Below are positions 56,309-64,000 of a stretch of 64,000 bases of DNA, piece after piece. The stretch is from positions 62,001 through 126,000 of the forward strand of contig NZ_JAALDL010000005.1 in NCBI RefSeq assembly GCF_011045095.1, in the 5' to 3' direction. The position numbers and the translations under genes are program-made. The stretch is from Grimontia sedimenti (lineage in GTDB: Bacteria; Pseudomonadota; Gammaproteobacteria; Enterobacterales; Vibrionaceae). The notes beneath the pieces were generated by a model. That model saw nothing but the letters and a program-made list of their open reading frames with translations, did no database searches and had not been told where the DNA came from. Every line of letters starts with the position of its first letter. Within the stretch, counting starts at the first letter, position 1.

Positions 56309-56337
56309 GCTGGGGGATTTGCCCAGCTGTTTTTTTG
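56309..56337 (+). terminator. Terminator-like hairpin in the gap after dat/ddc
   Basis: GCTGGG-GGATTTG-CCCAGC then TGTTTTTTT, 6 bases after the stop. The next gene starts 14 bases further and has no room for a promoter, so it would act as an attenuator. Confidence 0.7.
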
Positions 56338-56350
56338 AAAGGAATTTAAC

Positions 56351-57595
56351 ATGGCAGTTCTACAAATTGGTGCAGGTGGTGTTGGTTGGGTTGTTGCGCA
56401 TAAAGCAGCGCAAAACAACGATGTGTTCGGCGACTACACCATTGCATCCCGCACAGTAGGGAAGTGTGAAGCGATCATTGAGTCAATCAAAGGCCGCAAC
56501 AACCAGAAAGATACCAGCCACAAGCTGGAAGCCCGTGCGGTTGACGCCGATGATGTGGAAGCGTTGGTTGCGTTAATCAACGACGTGAAACCGGATCTGG
56601 TGATTAACGCCGGTCCTCCATGGGTCAACATGACCATTATGGAAGCATGCTACCAAACCAAAACGTCTTATCTCGACACGTCTGTCGCGGTTGACCTGTG
56701 TTCTGAAGGTCAGCAGGTACCACAAGCTTACGATTGGCAGTGGGGCTACCGCGAGAAATTCGAAGAAGCAGGCATCACAGGTATTCTGGGTGCGGGCTTC
56801 GATCCGGGCGTAGTGAGTGTTTTTGCAGCTTACGCATACAAGCACCTGTTCGACGAAATCGACACCATCGACGTGATGGATGTGAATGCCGGTGACCACG
56901 GCAAGAAATTCGCGACCAACTTTGACCCAGAAACCAACATGCTGGAAATCCAGGGCGACTCTTTCTACTGGGAAGACGGCGAATGGAAACAAGTGGGTTG
57001 TCATACCCGTATGATGGAATTTGATTTCCCGCTGGTTGGCAGTCACAAAGTTTACTCTATGGCGCATGATGAAGTGCGTTCACTGCAAGAGTTCATTCCT
57101 GCTAAACGCATCGAATTCTGGATGGGCTTTGGTGACCGTTACCTGAACTACTTCAACTGCATGCGCGACATTGGCCTGCTGAGCCCAGACCCAGTCACTC
57201 TGGGTGATGGCACTGTGGTTGAGCCGTTAAAAGTACTGAAAGCTCTATTGCCAGACCCAACATCTCTGGCGCCGGGTTACACAGGTAAAACCTGTATCGG
57301 TACCTGGGTTCAGGGTAAGAAGGATGGTAAGCAGCGCAGTGTATTTGTTTACAACAATGCTGACCACGAAGTGGCTTACAAAGATGTTGAGCATCAGGCG
57401 ATTGCATACACTACGGGTGTTCCGGCGATTACTGCAGCCCTGCTTTACTTCAAAGGCGAGTGGAATGGCAAAGGCGTATTCAACATGGAACAACTGGATC
57501 CGGATCCATTCCTAGAGTTGATGCCATCAATTGGTCTGGATTGGGGCGTTGAAGAGCTGTCACCAAGCGAGCCAGTTATCAACATCCTGAAATAA
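56351..57595 (+). CDS. Carboxynorspermidine synthase (dehydrogenase)
   Basis: Saccharopine-dehydrogenase-like enzyme that joins 1,3-diaminopropane and aspartate semialdehyde with NADPH to carboxynorspermidine. 414 residues. Rossmann start VLQIGAGGVGWVVAHKAAQN; VINAGPPWVNMTIMEACYQT and GAGFDPGVVSVFAAYA follow, then GDHGKKFATNFDPETN and GKTCIGTWVQGKKDG, all matching the Vibrio CANSDH. Ribosome site AAAGGAA 7 bases upstream. Cytosolic. Second of three genes; hairpins lie on both sides. Confidence 0.95.
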   Translation: MAVLQIGAGGVGWVVAHKAAQNNDVFGDYTIASRTVGKCEAIIESIKGRNNQKDTSHKLEARAVDADDVEALVALINDVKPDLVINAGPPWVNMTIMEACYQTKTSYLDTSVAVDLCSEGQQVPQAYDWQWGYREKFEEAGITGILGAGFDPGVVSVFAAYAYKHLFDEIDTIDVMDVNAGDHGKKFATNFDPETNMLEIQGDSFYWEDGEWKQVGCHTRMMEFDFPLVGSHKVYSMAHDEVRSLQEFIPAKRIEFWMGFGDRYLNYFNCMRDIGLLSPDPVTLGDGTVVEPLKVLKALLPDPTSLAPGYTGKTCIGTWVQGKKDGKQRSVFVYNNADHEVAYKDVEHQAIAYTTGVPAITAALLYFKGEWNGKGVFNMEQLDPDPFLELMPSIGLDWGVEELSPSEPVINILK

Positions 57596-57611
57596 GCCAG
57601 CGTTAACGAAT

Positions 57612-57645
57612 GCCTGCACAACAGAATCTGTTGTGCAGGCTTTTC
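57612..57645 (+). terminator. Terminator-like hairpin before nspC
   Basis: GCCTGCACAACAG-AAT-CTGTTGTGCAGGC, a perfect 13-bp stem, followed by TTTTCTGT. Lies between two genes of one pathway; readthrough or a separate nspC start must exist. Confidence 0.8.
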
Positions 57646-57659
57646 TGTAGAGAAAGACC

Positions 57660-58793
57660 ATGAATCCGACAGAATTGAAAACCCCTTATTTTCTGATTGA
57701 AGAAGACAAGCTGATTGAAAACCTCGAGAAAGCGAAACGCCTGAAAGATCTCTCCGGTGTGAAGCTGGTGCTGGCACTGAAATGCTTCTCTACCTGGGGT
57801 GTTTTCGACATCATCAAGCCGTACCTAGATGGCACGACCAGCAGTGGTCCTTTTGAAGTGAAATTAGGCTACGAAACTTTTGGTGGCGAAACCCACGCCT
57901 ATAGTGTTGGTTACTGCGAAGATGACGTGCGTGAAGTCGCGGATATATGCGACAAAATGATCTTCAATAGCCAATCCCAACTCACTGCCTACCGCCATTT
58001 GGTGGAAGGCAAAGCCTCAATTGGCCTTCGCCTTAATCCGGGGGTCAGCTACGCAGGTCAGGATCTGGCGAACCCAGCCCGTAAGTTCTCTCGCCTGGGT
58101 GTTCATTTCGATCAGATTGATCCTGAGATTTTTGCATCACTCAATGGCGTGATGTTCCATATGAACTGTGAAAACAAGGATGTGGATGCGTTTGTTGGCC
58201 TGCTTGACGCCATCTCAGAGAAATTCGGCAGCTACCTCGATAAGCTTGAGTGGGTAAGCCTCGGTGGTGGTGTTTTCTTTACCTGGCCGGGTTACGACAT
58301 CGAAAAACTGGCAGCTGCACTGAAAGCGTTCGGTGAGCGCCATGGTGTGCAGCTTTACCTTGAGCCGGGCGAAGCCATTATTACCAAGACGACTGACCTG
58401 GTTGTTACCGTGGTGGATATCGTCGAAAACGAAATGAAAACCGCGATTGTGGACAGTGCAACCGAAGCGCACAGATTGGACACGCTGATCTACAACGAGC
58501 CTGCTTCCATAGGTGAAGCAAGCGAGAATGGCGAGCACACCTATGTGATTGGCAGCTGTTCTTGCTTGGCGGGCGATCAGTTCTGCGTGGCGAGTTTTGA
58601 CGAACCACTGAAAGTCGGTCAACGTCTGCACATCCTAGACAGCGCAGGTTACACCATGGTGAAACTGAATTGGTTTAACGGCCTTCGTATGCCATCAGTT
58701 TATTGTCAGCGCAGTAGCGGCGAAATCCAGCTCTTAAACGAGTTTGACTATCAGGATTTCAAACGCACGCTGTCGCAATGGTCGGTGAAGTGA
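57660..58793 (+). CDS. nspC: Carboxynorspermidine decarboxylase NspC
   Basis: PLP enzyme of the alanine-racemase fold that decarboxylates carboxynorspermidine to norspermidine (also carboxyspermidine to spermidine). 377 residues. PLP lysine in [13 protein letters not shown] (near residue 41), [15 protein letters not shown] after it, [20 protein letters not shown] phosphate loop [26 protein letters not shown] and the dimer-side cysteine in [10 protein letters not shown]. Norspermidine affects biofilm formation in Vibrio through the NspS-MbaA sensor (not in this window). ATG 57660 after AGAGAAAG. Strong terminator after it. Confidence 0.95.
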   Translation: MNPTELKTPYFLIEEDKLIENLEKAKRLKDLSGVKLVLALKCFSTWGVFDIIKPYLDGTTSSGPFEVKLGYETFGGETHAYSVGYCEDDVREVADICDKMIFNSQSQLTAYRHLVEGKASIGLRLNPGVSYAGQDLANPARKFSRLGVHFDQIDPEIFASLNGVMFHMNCENKDVDAFVGLLDAISEKFGSYLDKLEWVSLGGGVFFTWPGYDIEKLAAALKAFGERHGVQLYLEPGEAIITKTTDLVVTVVDIVENEMKTAIVDSATEAHRLDTLIYNEPASIGEASENGEHTYVIGSCSCLAGDQFCVASFDEPLKVGQRLHILDSAGYTMVKLNWFNGLRMPSVYCQRSSGEIQLLNEFDYQDFKRTLSQWSVK

Positions 58794-58812
58794 TTTTGCA
58801 GTCACACATGTC

Positions 58813-58837
58813 AGGGAGCTTCGGCTCCCTTTTTTCA
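58813..58837 (+). terminator. nspC terminator
   Basis: AGGGAGC-TTCG-GCTCCCT followed by T6; the UUCG tetraloop is extra stable. Confidence 0.9.
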
Positions 58838-58985
58838 TCTTTACTGCAGGGAGTTTTTCGAGCTTGGTCTGAGTGTGAGTGATAAGTGCTTGGCATTCAC
58901 GAAAGAAGTGTTTGAAAATCGGATGATTGTTGGAACTAATCGGTACACTGTTTGAAAGAGCAGTGTGGGCTAAGGAGGAGCAAAT

Positions 58986-59222
58986 ATGGTTGAACCGTTT
59001 CTATCTATCGTTGTGATAGTAGCTATTGTCGTCACAGCGAGAACCATCAGAGGTTATATTGCCTACCGAGCTCAGATTCATGAGCTTCAGATAGCTCAGA
59101 ATGAAAACAATTCGGATGTATTGTCGACTCACGTTAAACAGTTAGAGTCGCGAATTGAAGTACTTGAAAAGCTGGTGACTGATCAAGGGTACGAGTTGGA
59201 CAAAAAAATCCGCGCGCTTTAA
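58986..59222 (+). CDS. Small membrane protein with PspB/PspC-like tail
   Basis: 78 residues: one N-terminal hydrophobic helix (FLSIVVIVAIVVTARTI), a short basic stretch (RGYIAYRAQ) and a coiled coil. LESRIEVLEKLVTDQGYELD resembles the PspB tail (LQDRIHSLERILDEE) and the end of this genome's PspC: in a gapless 22-residue comparison E, V, T, Y, E, L and the final L are shared. AAGGAGG 9 bases before ATG is a strong ribosome site. Own upstream region of 149 bases; no sigma-54 promoter seen. Abuts the convergent alkD stop with no gap. Function unknown; an accessory envelope-stress protein is my inference. Confidence 0.75.
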   Translation: MVEPFLSIVVIVAIVVTARTIRGYIAYRAQIHELQIAQNENNSDVLSTHVKQLESRIEVLEKLVTDQGYELDKKIRAL

Positions 59223-59927
59223 TTACTTCATTGCCATGTAGTGTTGCCTTTCCTCCGCGGTCATTTTTTCAATGGCATAGCGCAGCATAGTTCTGGGCAT
59301 AACAGAAGCATGCTTATCCAGAAACGTGCGTAGCAGGGGAAGGTCCCTTTTCCCTAATTCCCGCAACATCCATCCGCACATTTTGTGTATTAAATCCTCT
59401 TTATCGTCTAGCAGCGTTTCCGCCAGCTTGATGGTGTCGTCAAACTGATTCAGCCTAATAAAAGGGAAGGTCGCCATCATGGCGATGCGCCTTTCCCAAA
59501 GGCTGTTTGACTCTGCCAGTGAATAGAGAATGTCGCGCTTTTTATCAACCAGATAGCCCCCGACAATATGGTGAGCAGAGCTGTCTACTAGATCCCAGTT
59601 ATTGATTAGGTGAGTACGGGACAGGTAGAAATCAAAAATGACTTTTTGGAATTCAGAATCCGCTTTTTTGAATTGTTCGGAAAGCATCACCAGCGCCAGC
59701 AGTCTGATTTCATGCCATTCACTTTCAAGCAATACAGAGATGGTTTTGAGCGAGGCAGCCATATGGCGTTTGGCTAATGCCCTGACAACCGGCACACGGA
59801 TCCCGATGAACTTATCACCTTCTGCATATTCTCCTGGCCCGGATTTGAAAAATCGACCTGAGTGTTCAGCGACCTTTTCGTCACCGAGTTGTTTGGCTTC
59901 TTTAATGATTTGATGCGCGTCAGTCAT
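59223..59927 (-). CDS. AlkD-like DNA alkylation repair protein
   Basis: HEAT-repeat (ALR) DNA glycosylase-family protein, 234 residues, expected to excise positively charged alkylated bases (3-methyladenine, 7-methylguanine). AlkD landmarks: GIRVPVVRALAKRHM near the start, LINNWDLVDSSAHHIVGGYL with the Trp and Asp (W-D-L-V-D) that contact DNA in Bacillus AlkD, and KEDLIHKMCGWMLRELGKRD with the second Trp. Its last base directly follows the stop of the small membrane protein on the other strand. No shared terminator is visible there. Promoter in the gap up to 60314. Confidence 0.88.
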   Translation of the reverse strand: MTDAHQIIKEAKQLGDEKVAEHSGRFFKSGPGEYAEGDKFIGIRVPVVRALAKRHMAASLKTISVLLESEWHEIRLLALVMLSEQFKKADSEFQKVIFDFYLSRTHLINNWDLVDSSAHHIVGGYLVDKKRDILYSLAESNSLWERRIAMMATFPFIRLNQFDDTIKLAETLLDDKEDLIHKMCGWMLRELGKRDLPLLRTFLDKHASVMPRTMLRYAIEKMTAEERQHYMAMK

Positions 59928-60121
59928 GTCCTTCCCTCCAGCAAGGACATTATAATGCCCAATACGCTAGCCTACTGATAAATTGGATAATTTCGTCTAA
60001 AAAAGATGACATGGATTCAGTTTGTGATAGCCCTCACCGTACAGTGATTAACTTGCTTTACTTCAAAAAATAACCCTACAACGCACCATGAATTATCAAG
60101 ATTTAGTCAGGTTGCATCCAG

Positions 60122-60177
60122 TCTGACATTTCTCTGCTGGATACTTGTCGAGTCTTATCATGCTTGATGCATATAGT
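60122..60177 (+). promoter_or_regulatory. Upstream module of chitinase 1
   Basis: TCTGACATT at 60122, TTGTCG at 60145 and GCATATAGT ending 60177 recur upstream of the second chitinase with exactly the same offsets (23 and 27 bases). TATAGT could be the -10. Its distance to the start codon is 143 bases, so a long leader is expected. The remainder of 59928-60314 shows nothing else I can name. Confidence 0.6.
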
Positions 60178-60314
60178 TGATGTGGCAGAAAAATTCGCTT
60201 TCCGTAAGAGATCTTACGGAGCGAGAAAATCGCTAAATACCAAAGGTCAACAACCCCTAAGAAGTAGAAGCGAAATAAGCTGCCAACCAATTATTTTGAT
60301 AAGGACTTTAGAAG

Positions 60315-62108
60315 ATGAAACAGACCGCTTTTCTAAGCGCGATGATCGCTGCAACCGTTGCTCTGCCAAGTGCGATGGCAATGAACCCGCAGCCTGATCC
60401 GCAAAACCCCGACGGTTATGTTGTCACCCGGGCAGAAGTGCAAGCCGCAGAGGCCGCACAAACCCAAGATCCGATGTACACCATTTGGGCGCAGGCATTG
60501 CGCACACGCACCAATGATGTGGTGGAAGCGATTTTACCGGGGGCAGCCAGTAACCCTGAAAACGTCAAACGTGTCGAGCGTGTTTTCCCAGAATCTGATT
60601 GGGATTTCCTGACCCAAATGGCAGCACCTGAATATACCTATACCCGATTCCTGCGTGCGATTGGTAAGTTCCCTGCGTTCTGTGGTGAGTACACAGATGG
60701 CCGTGATTCTGATGCGATTTGTAAAAAATCCATCGTGACTGCCTTTGCGCACTTTGCTCAGGAAACCGGCGGCCACATTGCCAAAGACAATTACTGGGAC
60801 AACCCACTTGGTCTCGAAGAGTGGCAACAGGCGCTGGTGCATGTGCGTGAAATGGGTTGGTCAGAAGGGCAGGCAGGCTACACAGCGGGCTGCGGACAGA
60901 ATGACTGGCAAAATAAGCGTTGGCCATGTGCGGCGGGGCAAGGCTATTTCGGCCGTGGTGCGAAGCAGCTTTCCTATCACTTTAATTACGGCGCATTCTC
61001 TGAAGTGATGTACGGTGGCGACGCAACCAAGCTGCTTAAGGAGCCCGGTCTGGTGGCGGATTCCTGGCTGAACCTAGCTTCGGCAATTTGGTTCTTCCTC
61101 ACGCCGCAAGCGCCGAAACCCGCGATGCTGCATGTGATTGACCGAACCTGGGTACCTTCGCAGCGAGAGTTAGATGCAGGTATTGGCTACGGCTTTGGTA
61201 CCACGATTAACATCATCAACGGTGGTATTGAGTGTGGTGAACAGAACAAAGATAAAGGCCAGCCGGTTAACCGTATCCGTTACTGGGAAGGGCTGGCGAA
61301 ACATTTCAATATTCCAATTGAAGCTGATGAAAGCAACACCTGTTGGCAACAACTACCTTACGGAAGCCTGAACCTGCAAGGCGCAACTGATGTGCTTTAC
61401 ACCAACTGGGATGGTAACTGGAAATACTATGCTAATCGCCCGGGCGGTTATTCGTTCGAGTGTGAGCTGGTGGGTTACCAAACGGCTTACTCGGCGTTGG
61501 TAGAAGGCGACTACGAGAAATGTGTCAGCAACTTCTATGAATCCCATGCGGGTTGGCCTGTGGTTCGTGTTGTTGAAACCATTGATACCAATCCGGGAGA
61601 TGGTTCAAACCCAGGGGATGGATCAAATCCGGGTGATGGCGGTACTCCATCGGATAATACCTGGGATGATAAAGCTGTTTACCTAACCGGTGACCGCGTC
61701 ACGATGAACGGCGTAACATACGAAGCCAAATACTGGAATCAGGGTGTAAACCCAGAAACAGCAGGTAAGTGGGGCGCTTGGAAGGTCGTTGCAGGCGATA
61801 CGACTGGTGGTGGTACATCAACTAACCCAGACACGGGTACCAACCCAGATGCAGGGACTGGCTCTGGTACAGACACAGGTGGTGACACCGGAACGGGTGG
61901 TGATGCAGGCTCTGGTGGCGACACTGGCGGTTCAAATCCTGATACGGGCACCACGCCAGATCAGGGTGAAACCACTTGGAGCGCGAGCACGGTTTACTTT
62001 GGTGGGGATCAGGTGTTGGTTAACGGCGTCACTTACCAAGCGCGTTACTGGACACAGGGTGATGACCCAGCTTCCGGTGCGCAATGGGGACCTTGGAAAA
62101 AGATTTAA
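60315..62108 (+). CDS. Secreted GH19 chitinase with two chitin-binding modules
   Basis: 597 residues. Sec signal peptide (KQTAFLSAMIAATVALPSAMA). GH19 catalytic domain about 70-400: catalytic Glu150 in AFAHFAQETGGH and the family signature YFGRGAKQLSYHFNYG. A linker with three NPGDGS units precedes chitin-binding module 1 (CBM5/12 type, NTWDDKAVYLTGDRVTMNGV, about 448-492). A 55-residue Gly/Thr/Asp-rich linker follows, then module 2 (TWSASTVYFGGDQVLVNGV, about 553-597). Ribosome site AAGGA 9 bases upstream. Hydrolyses chitin with inversion; extracellular. Tandem paralogue of the next gene; nearly the same catalytic domain. After it, a hairpin at 62124-62149 lacks a T-tract. Confidence 0.93.
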   Translation: MKQTAFLSAMIAATVALPSAMAMNPQPDPQNPDGYVVTRAEVQAAEAAQTQDPMYTIWAQALRTRTNDVVEAILPGAASNPENVKRVERVFPESDWDFLTQMAAPEYTYTRFLRAIGKFPAFCGEYTDGRDSDAICKKSIVTAFAHFAQETGGHIAKDNYWDNPLGLEEWQQALVHVREMGWSEGQAGYTAGCGQNDWQNKRWPCAAGQGYFGRGAKQLSYHFNYGAFSEVMYGGDATKLLKEPGLVADSWLNLASAIWFFLTPQAPKPAMLHVIDRTWVPSQRELDAGIGYGFGTTINIINGGIECGEQNKDKGQPVNRIRYWEGLAKHFNIPIEADESNTCWQQLPYGSLNLQGATDVLYTNWDGNWKYYANRPGGYSFECELVGYQTAYSALVEGDYEKCVSNFYESHAGWPVVRVVETIDTNPGDGSNPGDGSNPGDGGTPSDNTWDDKAVYLTGDRVTMNGVTYEAKYWNQGVNPETAGKWGAWKVVAGDTTGGGTSTNPDTGTNPDAGTGSGTDTGGDTGTGGDAGSGGDTGGSNPDTGTTPDQGETTWSASTVYFGGDQVLVNGVTYQARYWTQGDDPASGAQWGPWKKI

Positions 62109-62320
62109 ACGTACTTTTTAACCAAGCTGCGTCCAGCAGGGCGCAGCTTGTCGAGAAGAATTATCCTGTTTTAAATGACCTGCCTCGCAGAATAAACCTA
62201 ATATTAACTGCCAAAAATTCAGTGCATTGTGTTGTATTTTCTTGTTGATACAAGGTTCGTGGTCAAAAAATCAATGCACAATAATGTAAGCGTCTCACTT
62301 TTCGTCGGCGCACCATTCAT

Positions 62321-62376
62321 TCTGACATTCCTGCCCTCAATAGTTGTCGTCTTGTGTATTCATGCATGCATATAGT
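62321..62376 (+). promoter_or_regulatory. Upstream module of chitinase 2
   Basis: TCTGACATT at 62321, TTGTCG at 62344 and GCATATAGT ending 62376, same order and offsets as in the module at 60122, though the bases between have diverged. 167 bases before the start codon. Nothing else recognisable in the 429-base gap. Confidence 0.6.
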
Positions 62377-62537
62377 CGTATTGTCCGCGCTATCAATAAA
62401 AGACCTCTAAATCGCCACGGGTTACAGCGAATCGCTGAGAAAATCAGCGCTGAGCGGTAACGCACAAAGAGCAAAAAAGCGCGAAGCAGGCACGTCGTAA
62501 AGACGGTTGCAGAAAAAGTTTTGATAAGGAATTTAAG

Positions 62538-63998
62538 ATGAAACGAACGGCTTTATTTACTGCCATGTTCGGCGCGAGCTTCTTCGCTCATAGCGCAGTG
62601 ACCATGGACCCTGTGCAAGATCCAAATAACATGAACGGGTTTGTGGTTTCCCAGTCTGAAATCAAGGCAGCGGAAGATGCGTTAACGTTGGACCCAATGT
62701 ACGACACCTGGTCACAGGCACTGCGTACTCAACCAAACTCTGTGGTTGATGCGATTTTACCTGGAGCAGCAACCAACCCAGAAAACGTGAAGCGTGTTGA
62801 GCGCGTTTTCCCAGAAACAGACTGGAACTTCCTGACCCAAATGGCCGCACCGGAATACACTTACACCCGCTTCTTAAAAGCGATTGGTAAGTTCCCGGCT
62901 TTCTGTGGTGACTACACCGACGGTCGTGATGCAGATGCTATCTGTAAGAAATCTATCATCACCGCATTTGCACACTTCGCGCAGGAAACTGGCGGCCATA
63001 TTGCAAAAGACAACGTGTCTGACAACCCGCTGGCGCTTGAAGAATGGCAACAGGCTCTCGTGCATGTTCGCGAAATGGGCTGGGCAGAAGGGCAGGAAGG
63101 TTACACCACAGGTTGTGGTCAGGATGACTGGCAAAACCGTCGTTGGCCTTGCGCAACAGGTCAGGGATACTTTGGTCGTGGTGCAAAACAGCTTTCCTAC
63201 CACTTTAATTACGGCATGTTCTCTGAAGTGATGTTTGACGGAGATGCCACACGCCTGCTGAATGACCCAGCACTAGTGGCAGATTCTTGGTTGAACCTGG
63301 CTTCGGCAATTTGGTTCTTCCTCACGCCGCAGGCACCGAAACCAGCAATGCTGCACGTTATCGACCGTACCTGGAAACCTTCGCAACGTGAAATTGATGC
63401 AGGTATCGGTTACGGCTTTGGTACCACAATCAACATCATCAATGGTGGTATCGAGTGTGGCGAGCAAAACAAAACCAAAGGCCAGCCAGTTAACCGTATC
63501 CGTTACTGGGAAGGCTTGGCAGCGCACTACCAAATCCCAATTGAAGCTGACGAGAAAAACACCTGTTGGCAGCAAACGCCATTCGGCAGCCTGAACCTGC
63601 AAGGCGCTGCCGATGTGCTTTACACCAACTGGGATGGTAACTGGAAATACTACCCGGATCGTCCAGGCGGTTTCTCGTTCGAGTGTGAGCTGGTGGGCTT
63701 CCAAACCGCATACTCTGCGCTGGTACCGGGTGACTACGAGAAGTGTGTAACTAACTTCTATGGTTCACACGCTAACTGGCCAACCGTACGTGTTGTCGCT
63801 GATGCAGACAAGCCTTCTACCGGTACTCCGGGTGGCGGCGGTGAGCCAGTAGACCCGAATGCATGGGATGCAGGTAAGGTTTACAACACAGGCGATCGCG
63901 TGGTCGTTGCTGGTGTGACTTATGAAGCGGTTTACTGGACACAAGGTGATGATCCACTGCTGAGTGAAGCGTGGGGACCGTGGAAAAAGGTACTTTAA
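62538..63998 (+). CDS. Secreted GH19 chitinase with one chitin-binding module
   Basis: 486 residues, complete at the right edge of the window. Signal peptide KRTALFTAMFGASFFAHSAV. Catalytic domain collinear with chitinase 1: Glu150 in AFAHFAQETGGH and YFGRGAKQLSYHFNYG. Short linker (PSTGTPGGGGEPVDP), then a single CBM5/12 module (AWDAGKVYNTGDRVVVAGV, YWTQGDDPLLSEAWGPWKKV). Differs from paralogue 1 mainly by lacking one linker-module unit. TAA at 63996. AAGGAA 8 bases upstream of ATG. May be expressed with paralogue 1 through its own copy of the module. Confidence 0.93.
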   Translation: MKRTALFTAMFGASFFAHSAVTMDPVQDPNNMNGFVVSQSEIKAAEDALTLDPMYDTWSQALRTQPNSVVDAILPGAATNPENVKRVERVFPETDWNFLTQMAAPEYTYTRFLKAIGKFPAFCGDYTDGRDADAICKKSIITAFAHFAQETGGHIAKDNVSDNPLALEEWQQALVHVREMGWAEGQEGYTTGCGQDDWQNRRWPCATGQGYFGRGAKQLSYHFNYGMFSEVMFDGDATRLLNDPALVADSWLNLASAIWFFLTPQAPKPAMLHVIDRTWKPSQREIDAGIGYGFGTTINIINGGIECGEQNKTKGQPVNRIRYWEGLAAHYQIPIEADEKNTCWQQTPFGSLNLQGAADVLYTNWDGNWKYYPDRPGGFSFECELVGFQTAYSALVPGDYEKCVTNFYGSHANWPTVRVVADADKPSTGTPGGGGEPVDPNAWDAGKVYNTGDRVVVAGVTYEAVYWTQGDDPLLSEAWGPWKKVL

Positions 63999-64000
63999 GG

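Noticed and set aside
62124-62149. Terminator after chitinase 1
   Set aside because: AAGCTGCG/CGCAGCTT stem is followed by GTCGAG, not T. Counted as a hairpin only.

Overview
The window is 64 kb of chromosomal, mostly housekeeping DNA from a marine gamma-proteobacterium of the family Vibrionaceae. Evidence for this: gyrA, rpsA, nrdAB and sap gene order typical of the family, FabV as enoyl-ACP reductase, a PsrA-like regulator next to a short FadE, the dat/ddc fusion with the carboxynorspermidine pathway (norspermidine synthesis, known from Vibrio), and secreted GH19 chitinases. A Grimontia/Enterovibrio-like genus is my guess and is not proven by the sequence. I see no phage, plasmid, insertion sequence or CRISPR array. 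The only mobile-looking DNA is a 270-bp MITE-like element.

Layout. 1-7.1 kb: end of a secreted protein gene, tyrP with two TyrR boxes, yfaY, then glutaminase-gadC-gadB, a glutamine/glutamate acid-resistance cassette whose gadB carries a one-base frameshift. 7.4-13.1 kb: yfaE-nrdB-nrdA with NrdR boxes, a HAD phosphatase and ubiG. 13.1-18.6 kb: an intergenic region with a possible 33-residue peptide, gyrA, serC and a metallo-hydrolase. 18.7-28.5 kb: xanP behind a PurR box, a pentapeptide-repeat ion channel behind a heptamer repeat, aroA-cmk-rpsA-ihfB, the MITE-like element and lapA-lapB-pyrF. 28.5-38.9 kb: sapABCDF (reverse), then divergent pspF and pspABC-ycjX-ycjF with a sigma-54 promoter. 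39-46 kb: tyrR, ogt, rimJ, an HD phosphohydrolase, pykA-hexR and yeeZ. 46-51 kb: two tandem sRNA candidates, then psrA-fadE and fabV. 51.2-51.8 kb: five tRNAs (Cys, Gly, fMet, Gly, Leu). 51.8-58.8 kb: yjdF, a long structured leader and the norspermidine pathway. 58.9-64 kb: a PspB/PspC-like small membrane protein, an AlkD-type protein and two tandem GH19 chitinases.

How the parts connect. TyrR (39 kb) probably controls tyrP (1.6 kb). Glutaminase, GadC and GadB would together consume protons, but only if gadB is intact. The three polyamine enzymes turn aspartate semialdehyde into diaminopropane and then norspermidine, and each gap between them contains a terminator-like hairpin. PsrA probably represses its own operon with fadE, and its operator also faces the two sRNA candidates. 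The least explained parts of the window are the structured leader at 52.9-53.1 kb and the tandem sRNA pair at 46.05-46.36 kb. Functions are assigned from recognised family motifs and remembered homologues. No database search was possible.
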